DNA from: an uncultured Duganella sp.
GTDB taxonomy: Bacteria; Pseudomonadota; Gammaproteobacteria; Burkholderiales; Burkholderiaceae
Assembly: GCA_946482335.1 (NCBI GenBank)
Contig: CAMLRG010000045.1
Span: forward strand, 1 to 32,208
Reading direction: 5' to 3'
Length of the DNA stretch: 32,208 nucleotides
The translations under genes and the position numbers were made by a program. Shown here one piece after another: positions 32,201 through 32,208 of this stretch. Each line of letters begins with the position of its first letter. Position 1 is the first letter of the stretch. A model generated the notes under the pieces. That model was not told the DNA's origin. It did no database searches and was given only the letters and a program-made list of their open reading frames with translations.

Positions 32201-32208
32201 TCCCGATT

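Larger units (their letters stand above)
30352..32201 (+). mobile_element. Group IIC intron with reverse transcriptase/maturase
   Basis: The element begins GTGCGCCCA (consensus 5' GTGYG) and ends after ...CCCCTAT, about 1850 bases. It carries an intron-type reverse transcriptase without an endonuclease domain, followed by a clear domain V and domain VI. The protein closely resembles class C maturases (GsI-IIC type). The insertion lies just downstream of an intrinsic terminator in the same orientation, the known target habit of class C introns. Seven bases of the 3' exon are visible. It seems intact and could be mobile. The exact 3' boundary may shift by a base or two. Confidence 0.92.

Noticed and set aside
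1..32208. tRNA, rRNA, CRISPR arrays, insertion sequences with transposase genes
   Set aside because: I looked for tRNA arms, regularly spaced repeats and transposase motifs on both strands by eye and saw none; only the group II intron is mobile.

Overview
The window is GC-rich, gene-dense DNA whose gene families point to a betaproteobacterium, most likely of the Oxalobacteraceae (Janthinobacterium/Massilia/Duganella type). That placement is inferred from protein style and locus type, not from a marker gene. The region is an accessory part of an exosortase A (XrtA/EpsH) PEP-CTERM exopolysaccharide locus. The exosortase itself, the sensor PrsK and the start of PrsR lie outside the window.

Layout. 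(1) 1-597 (+): C-terminal part of the sigma-54-dependent response regulator PrsR. (2) 6896-570 (-): a tightly packed run of TPR protein, acyl carrier protein, exosortase-associated hydrolases 2 and 1, a GT4-type glycosyltransferase and an O-antigen-ligase/polymerase-like membrane protein. (3) 7063-10349 (+): a DegT-type PLP aminotransferase and a protein made of two fused GNAT/FemAB-like halves. (4) 13712-10346 (-): two family 2 glycosyltransferases and a Wzx-type flippase. (5) 13929-28257 (+): a long run of GT4 glycosyltransferase, exosortase-associated AMP-forming acyl ligase, PLP decarboxylase, asparagine-synthase-like ligase, two tandem PrsT TPR lipoproteins, a FeeM-like N-acyl amino acid synthase, a ThiF/E1-like adenylyltransferase and a nitroreductase. 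(6) 29150-28254 (-): a SAM methyltransferase. (7) 29432-30298 (+): a PEP-CTERM surface protein behind a near-consensus sigma-54 promoter, ending in a strong intrinsic terminator. (8) 30352-32201: a complete-looking group IIC intron with its reverse transcriptase/maturase, inserted just downstream of that terminator.

How it fits together (inference). Glycosyltransferases, flippase and the ligase/polymerase build and export a polysaccharide. The aminotransferase and GNAT protein could make and acylate amino sugars. The ACP, acyl ligase, decarboxylase, Asn-synthase-like enzyme and two unusual alpha/beta-hydrolases are the conserved 'decoration' set of exosortase A loci, with no settled chemistry. 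PrsR with sigma-54 probably switches on the PEP-CTERM protein. The FeeM-ThiF-nitroreductase cassette, with the nearby ACP and methyltransferase, is the best candidate for an undescribed small-molecule or lipid pathway. No tRNA, rRNA, CRISPR array or insertion sequence was seen.
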